Position numbers and translations under genes: made by a program
The notes under the pieces: model-generated
What the model saw: the letters and a program-made list of their open reading frames with translations, nothing else
The model's database searches: none
Told to the model about the DNA's origin: nothing
DNA from: Amyelois transitella
Lineage: Eukaryota; Arthropoda; Insecta; Lepidoptera; Pyralidae
NCBI RefSeq assembly: GCF_032362555.1
Contig: NC_083517.1
Span: 7,770,001 to 7,834,000 of the forward strand
Direction of reading: 5' to 3'
DNA: 64,000 nucleotides
In this document: positions 58,347-64,000 of the stretch, in pieces
Layout: every line of letters starts with the position of its first letter
Position numbering within the stretch: the stretch's first letter is position 1

Positions 58347-61300
58347 ATGCTTTTCGTAAGTTTAGTTTGATATATACCTATAAGATATATACATATGGAT
58401 TATTTCAGTTTTATGATTTTATTTAAAAAATAGTCCATGGTTAAGGCAAACAGCTGAACATGGCCTTTCAGTCTTTTGATGATTGTTGGCTCTGTTTACC
58501 CCGCGGGGAATATAGACGTGATTATATATTATGTTATGTTAAGTCCATGGAGATGCACATGCCTAAAAGTAAATGTCTTTTTTTTGAAATCCACACGGAC
58601 CATGGGTTCAATCCTATTACAAGTTTGACAAATACCGTGCTTAAAATGCCTTGTTTGGTAAATAATGGTCAGATTTCGCACTAGGGTAGAGAATATTTTT
58701 TTTTATAGTTTCTCTATATTTTGAAATAAATATTCTTTCAAAACAAATTATATCATTTCAGCACATTCTTTGGGTCGGCGCTTTAGCTTGGACAGCGTGC
58801 AAGTGTGAGCCACCAGTTAACAGCTATCTACCTCCATCATCTAGCAGCAATGGCAGTCCTTCTTCACAATACGGCCCACCAGATGTCGGTAACAACGGCC
58901 GATCAGGAGCTCGAGGCGGTTCTGGAATAGGTGGAAATCAAAACCAATTACAGGACTCTTACTTCCCACCTGGAGACACTGGTAACACCAGGCCCGACAC
59001 TCAGTATGGCCCGCCAACGGCTCAAGGTGCTGGTCGAGGATCGCCAGGTTCGCAATTCGGACCTTCTCAAAATGGCAGGCAGGGAAATAGTAATAGACCT
59101 AGTGCACAATATGGTGCACCAAATCAAGGACAAAGAACAACAGACCAGCCTGATCGATCTTCACAGCTGAACACACCTAATGGGAGAGGCCGCCCACAGA
59201 ATACTTATAGTTCGCCAAACGAACAAGGATTTAATGGCTCGCCCAGTGCAGGAGGCAATGATTTTGATTCTAGTGGATCTGGATTTGGGCAACGACCGGA
59301 TAGTTCTTATGGCCCTCCTCCCAGTGGTGACTTTTCATCTGCTAATCGGGGTCAATCAGGACCTCGGGGATCGCCTGGATCTTCTTACTCTGCTCCTCTG
59401 ATTAGTGGGGGAGCTAATTCATTTGACGGTGGACAATCAGGTGCTTTGCCGTCAGAATCTTACGGCGCGCCAGGTTTCGGCGGTGGATCTGGAAATCGAG
59501 GTGCTGGCGGTCGAGGGAATAATTTCGGAGGCGATGAATCTGACGTAATTACGTTTTTTTTTATTATTATATTTATAATAGCTCGCATTTTTGCTGGAAT
59601 GTAGAATTTCTAAGTGCCTTATCCATCACACATGACTGAATTATGCCTAAGAAAGCTTTAATTAACTGTTATTTAATATTTTAAAACAAGGCTCATCGCG
59701 TAATTTTTAACGGTTTACATATTTATTAAAAAGCTGTCATAAAGTGAAGTCTTATTACATTGAAAACCTAGATCAGCTAGTTAGATCTAGGTATCTATGA
59801 TATTGGAAAAGTTAAATTGGGATGGGATTGCTTTTATTTAGGCCTGGTACGGGCTAGAAATATTGTTGTAACAGGAGTTTTATTTTATAAAACTTAACTA
59901 GTTGAATTTCAATCAATAATTATAGAGAAAAAAATACCTTAGAATTTTTGATTGCGATAGATTTCAATGATGAATAAATACAGAAATTTTTACCTCAAAA
60001 GGCTAAGTAGTATTTCAGGACTTTAAATAGATTCCATAATACGTAATATTTTAATTTTGATTGTTGCTAATAGGATTCATCTCAATAAGTCTGTACAGTA
60101 CAGTCTCTTCGGCGTTTTTAAGAATTTACAAACATAAATAAAAATGTATCCAAGAGCGCATACTTTATTAACGCCAATGTCTTTTCAGGAACCAGCTAAA
60201 TACGAGTTTAGTTACGAAGTCGAGGACGCGCAGTCAGGTACTAAATTTGGTCATTCAGAACAACGTGACGGGGACACAGCCACGGGGGAGTATAACGTAG
60301 AGCTGCCCGATGGCAGGACGCAGGTGGTCGAGTACGAGGCCGGTCTGCAGGGATACAAGCCTCAGATACGATACGAGGGTTTGTTTAGATTAAACAACGA
60401 AGCTTATACTTAAATAAACAGTTTCACCTCAGGGACGCTGTTAAAGGTGGACATCTTCCTCGTTCAAGATTGTGAATAGGTGACCGGTTCAAAGCTTTGC
60501 TTCAAACAAAATTTTTTGACTGTTACTTTTAGTGAAGAAATTGGAATTCTAAGTCTTAGTTCGATGTAAAACAGTGACTGATTGCGGTTGCTCAGAATTA
60601 TGATCCTTGTTTGTTATTATTAAGTGGGATGTCCAATTTGATGTTCATCAAAATTATATAAATCTACAATAACTTATGCGTAAAAGAGTAAAATATGTTG
60701 ACTATAAGAAAAAATCACGCTTCTTTCCTGGAGGCAGTCACTACATCTTTCCACTTGCCCCGGTCCCTGCATACTTCCCTCGCTTCAAGTACACTTTTTT
60801 TATTTGTAATATTTATTAAAAAACTTTGTGTTAATTTTAGGTGGGCGCAGCGGTTCAGAAAATAGTTTTGGTTCTGGTAATAATCATAGACATTATACCT
60901 TTACTTAGTTTAACGAATAAAATGATAAAATTTTTGAATAAGTTTTCATATTTGTTTTGGTTTATTTTAGAGAATTGTAACTTTGTTTCCCGGGTTTCAA
61001 AACATTCAACTGTTATGTTTTGAGAGAAATTTTATTAAAACACGAAAACATGACTCATGTTAAATAAATCATCATGGCCATCTCCGAGATGGTCCCATCG
61101 AGTTCATCTTATAAATGACGTTCGTCTGCGCGTACGACACCAACTTGTCTTTTGATTTTAGTATGTTCGCCTTTTGTTGCCTAATACGAATTTTACAAAG
61201 ATATGGAGAAGTTAGTGGATTATTATATTAAATTTTAGGAGCAGCTTAATAAATAAAACCTAATATTTTTTAATTTAAATTTTAGGCAATAGTCGAGCTG

Positions 61301-61878
61301 CTCAAGGCAGTAGCGGCTATCCCCAAGGTGGTCCAGGAACCAACGGCAATGAGCTGGGTAATCCCCAAGGATTTGACCAGGGCGCCGGTGCCCGCCGAGG
61401 ACAATCGGAAGATTTAACTCAGGGAGGGTTTGGATCCAACGGTCAAGATTTTGAAGGATATCCCAGTGGGAGACCTGAAAAAAATGGTGGGAATAGGCAA
61501 CAGCCAGGTGGGGGTTATCCCCAAGGTGGATCTGGTCAAGGAGGTTTTGGGGGTCAAGCCAATTTTCCTTCAGGATCAAGCAACAATGGTTTAGAGTCCC
61601 TGAACGGCGGGTCTCAAGATCGCGGGTACCCAGGAAGCAATGGAAATGGTAATGGTTATCCAAGAGGAGGGCCCCAGAGGAACAATGCAAACGTCCAAGG
61701 GAATCGAGGTTTTTCGAATGGAGATGACTCTGGGGAAGGTCAAGGTTACCCACCAGCTGGAAGACCTCAAAATGGCGGAAGAGGACGGCAAGGAAACGGT
61801 AGAGGACAAGGCGGCTCCCTAGGAAATGATGGGTACCCCAGTGGAGGTCCTAATGGGCCCCGTGGTTCCGGATATTGA
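58347..61878 (+). CDS. resilin: Pro-resilin-like cuticular protein, CPR RR-2 (5 exons, 536 aa, complete)
   Basis: Elastic chitin-binding protein of flexible cuticle. Exons: 58347-58355, 58762-59544, 60189-60378, 60841-60876, 61286-61878 (1611 nt, in phase). Exon 1 holds only Met-Leu-Phe, and with exon 2 it builds the signal peptide MLFHILWVGALAWTACKC. Exon 2 is a low-complexity elastomer with SQYGPP, SYGPPP and SYGAPG repeats. Exon 3 is the extended Rebers-Riddiford domain RR-2 (KYEFSYEVEDAQSGTKFGHS, GEYNVELPDGRTQVVEYEA). Exons 4-5 are Gly-rich with GYPxGG repeats. The order YGAP-type repeats, RR-2, GY-type repeats is that of Drosophila pro-resilin. AATAAA is at 61898-61903 and 61960-61965. 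Tyrosines for dityrosine crosslinks are present in both repeat blocks. It could instead be a paralogous resilin-like CPR. Confidence 0.9.
60189..60378 (+). CDS. resilin: Pro-resilin exon 3: RR-2 chitin-binding domain
   Basis: One exon carries the whole Rebers-Riddiford consensus. It enters at phase 0 and leaves at phase 1 with a weak GTTTGT donor. Joining exon 2 directly to exon 4 or 5 would shift the frame, so domain skipping as described for Drosophila resilin would need another site here. Confidence 0.88.
60725..60795 (-). mobile_element. LINE 3' stub in pro-resilin intron 3
   Basis: On the minus strand the sequence encodes the same tail seen at 9847 (EVCRDRGKWKDVV). It is short, truncated and antisense to pro-resilin. 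Confidence 0.5.
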
Positions 61879-62609
61879 ACGAACTGACTACGTGTTAAAT
61901 AAATTGTAATATAGCTACCACAGGCGTCAAGGATGAATTTGTACAGGCCATAGATTGTAAATAAATATTTAATCATCGAAACTTTCTTTTATTTAATATT
62001 AGCGAATATATCTTTTAATCACTTGGTATATGTTTCCCATGGATACTAAAGAGCGACTAAGGGTAAGACTTATAAACTTGAGATTCTTCTTGTAGGCAAT
62101 TGACATGTAATCTGTGACTATTTGCATCTCTATTCAAACATAAAGCTGAACATTGCATTTCAATCTTTGCGAGACTGTTGGCTCTGTCCACCCCATTAGG
62201 AATAAAGACGAGATCATATGTATGTATGTTAACATAAAAAAAAAGGCAAAATAATTATGTTAATGCCAAGTTGTCAATAGGATTTATTTCCAAGCTCGGT
62301 CTGTTTCTGGAATGCATTCATCTTTTTAAGCAATTTATAGAGGATTCGAGCTTGATTAATCAAAGTTATTTCTACAAGGTTACACATCATGAAGTCCTCA
62401 TTACAACAAGCTCTTTGGCGGACAGAGACTATAAAATCAGTTGTAAACACACACTGCTTCGTAAAGCGCATGTTTTCTTTAAGGTACAATCAGTTTGTTA
62501 GTAACCTCTAAGAATTGACACACTCTTCTATTTTATCTTTACTATGCAACTCAAAATAAATGCTTTGTTAAACTAATTTAACAATGGATAAAAAACAATA
62601 CATAGAAAA
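61879..62609. other. Short intergenic region, convergent gene ends
   Basis: Pro-resilin 3'UTR with two AATAAA signals, a SINE-family copy (62030-62225, plus) ending in a TATG tail, and the 3'UTR of the Beat-like gene on the minus strand. Confidence 0.6.
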
Positions 62610-63962
62610 TTAATGAAGTAATAATTTTACAATATTAAATAAGAAAGCTATTGAAAACATGGTAGCTGCTGTGTGACTTGCTTCATTGCTTAGAGGCTGT
62701 TCTGTTACAGCCGGCAGGACGAGATTGTAGGTGTAGTGGCTCTCTTTATTGTATAAAGGCGCTATTATTGACTGACACTGAAACAAATATAAAATGTACG
62801 AGTATGGATCACTGTGAAATTGGGTTAAACATTGTAATCACTTCCTGAGGTCTAACATCCAAAACACCGGGAAAACTAAAGTGGAAGCCAGTGCAACAGA
62901 ATTGATTGTAATAAATCTTACTAAATAAATATTTTTTTATATTTTCTTTAAAAAATACCTAAGCACAAGTAGCAAGTACTACATATTTTTGGAATCAATC
63001 CTGAAGTAAGTTTAAAGCTTGTATTATAACTGTAGTAAATCAAATGTAATGTCTCATATTTATAAGGTGACTTGGGTTCAACCACAAAACTAAAAATTCG
63101 CGAGATTATTTAAGAATCGTAATAAAAACGGGAGAAGCAGTTTCCCGTGAAACAAATACGGAGAAAACTCAATCATCCAGGGAAACGCCAGTTTCATGAA
63201 ACTGTTCCCTATGAACATTAGCTGAACACAGATTATTTAAGCGTTTTTGCAATACTCTGTACCAGAAGGGACGTATATTATTGTAATTTATATGTGTGTT
63301 CCGGTTACTGGAAATGATTTCGTTCTCCTACAGGAAATGGCAGTCATAATTCTTATCAACGTTTTATGTAGATATATTTATTTACAGTGTGACATCCTAC
63401 TTTATCATTGCATCACCTGAGTTGAATTTATTGCCAATAAATTAATTGTTTTAAATATATAAAGGGCAAACCAATCAGATCACAAATAAATATACGAAAG
63501 AACCTAGTTATTATTTAATAAAGAAAATGTGACAGTAAAATGATGGAAATTTTATATACCTTTATATATATGTCGTATGTGTAGTGTATATACCTTTATA
63601 TTTATGGTGTTCTTCGGACTGACAACAGAGATTTCTGCTTCAAATTTTAAGAGTTAAACATTGGCCATTGAGTATCGACAAGGTATATCTTACCATAATT
63701 GTCATCGTTCCATCAACGAAATGGTCCGGGGTCACTCTAAAGTGGAGTTTCAGCTTTGTTTGAAACGGGGCTAGGTCTTCTTCTTGGGTGGCCTTGTACC
63801 ACGGACCATACACATACTCTTCAGGTACTGGCACCCCATTAAGCAGCCATTTCAGCTGGGCATCAGGGCGGGAAGGCGGAGACGTGCAGTTTAGAGTGAC
63901 GGTGTCACCTATATTGTAATCATCTTGAAGTCCTGATATTGTAGGCCCTTCTTCTGGAACTA
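62610..63962 (-). CDS. Beaten-path (Beat)-like immunoglobulin protein, last two exons; gene continues past right edge
   Basis: Neuronal Ig-superfamily cell-surface protein of the Beat family, which binds Side proteins in axon guidance. Exons 63962-63694 and 62777-62610 join at phase 0. The first enters with two bases of a split codon. Seen: VPEEGPTISGLQDDYNIGDT, then the Ig cysteine in VTLNCTSPPSRPDAQLKWLL, the Beat-like KLHFRVTPDHFVDGTMTIMC across the junction (second cysteine just after it), and SIIAPLYNKESHYTYNLVLP. The C-terminus ends in a small-residue stretch (NEASHTAAT) and the hydrophobic tail MFSIAFLFNIVKLLLH, which fits a GPI-anchor signal. The N-terminal Ig domain and signal peptide lie beyond 64000. 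Which Beat paralogue this is cannot be decided here. Confidence 0.88.
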
Positions 63963-64000
63963 CTGAAATTCGAAAAACAAAAAGGAAATTTACAATAAAG

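Noticed and set aside
61235-61753. 172-codon minus-strand ORF
   Set aside because: Antisense shadow of the Gly-rich pro-resilin exon 5; the plus-strand frame has the RR-2-linked phase and stop.
1-64000. CRISPR arrays, phage-type defence systems or operons
   Set aside because: The window is eukaryotic with spliced genes; no regularly spaced repeats of that kind were seen.

Overview
This is a 64 kb stretch of an insect nuclear genome, almost certainly from a moth or butterfly (Lepidoptera). It is AT-rich, its genes have many short exons with canonical GT..AG introns, and the proteins are arthropod-like (a resilin-type cuticle protein, a Beat-like Ig protein, a Tret1-like sugar transporter). 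Introns and intergenic DNA carry repeats of lepidopteran character: Helitron-like ends with a GC-rich hairpin before CTAG, a tRNA-headed SINE, a SINE-like family with a (TATG)n tail, and LINE 3' stubs. The species cannot be told from the sequence.

Layout. (1) 248-21289, minus: forty in-frame coding exons of the WDFY3/blue cheese (bchs) gene, 2545 codons, running from its start codon to the PH domain. The BEACH, WD40 and FYVE parts lie beyond the left edge. (2) 21290-23992: a 2.7 kb head-to-head intergenic region. (3) 23993-30033, plus: a complete eight-exon beta-type syntrophin (516 aa). (4) 30034-35035: non-coding DNA and probable syntrophin 3'UTR. (5) 35036-39356, minus: a complete nine-exon secreted serine carboxypeptidase of the SCPEP1 type (439 aa). 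(6) 39357-46665: a repeat-rich gap with a hAT-type MITE containing a nested SINE, a 46-bp perfect hairpin, a Helitron-like element and a second tRNA-headed SINE. (7) 46666-53776, plus: eight exons of a sugar transporter whose first exon was not found. (8) 53777-58346: non-coding with repeats. (9) 58347-61878, plus: a complete five-exon pro-resilin with a TATA box (536 aa). (10) 62610-63962, minus: the last two exons of a Beat-like Ig protein, continuing past the right edge.

The genes are functionally unrelated: selective autophagy scaffold, dystrophin-complex adaptor, lysosomal or secreted peptidase, sugar uptake, elastic cuticle, axon guidance. Each exon chain was checked by following reading phase through every splice junction. 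There are no operons, CRISPR arrays or bona fide tRNA/rRNA genes. The most interesting signals are a stop codon plus AATAAA behind a weak donor inside blue cheese, SINE tails lying just upstream of three 3' splice sites, an element carrying a two-exon gene fragment inside a blue cheese intron, and a pogo-like element in the loop of a hairpin.
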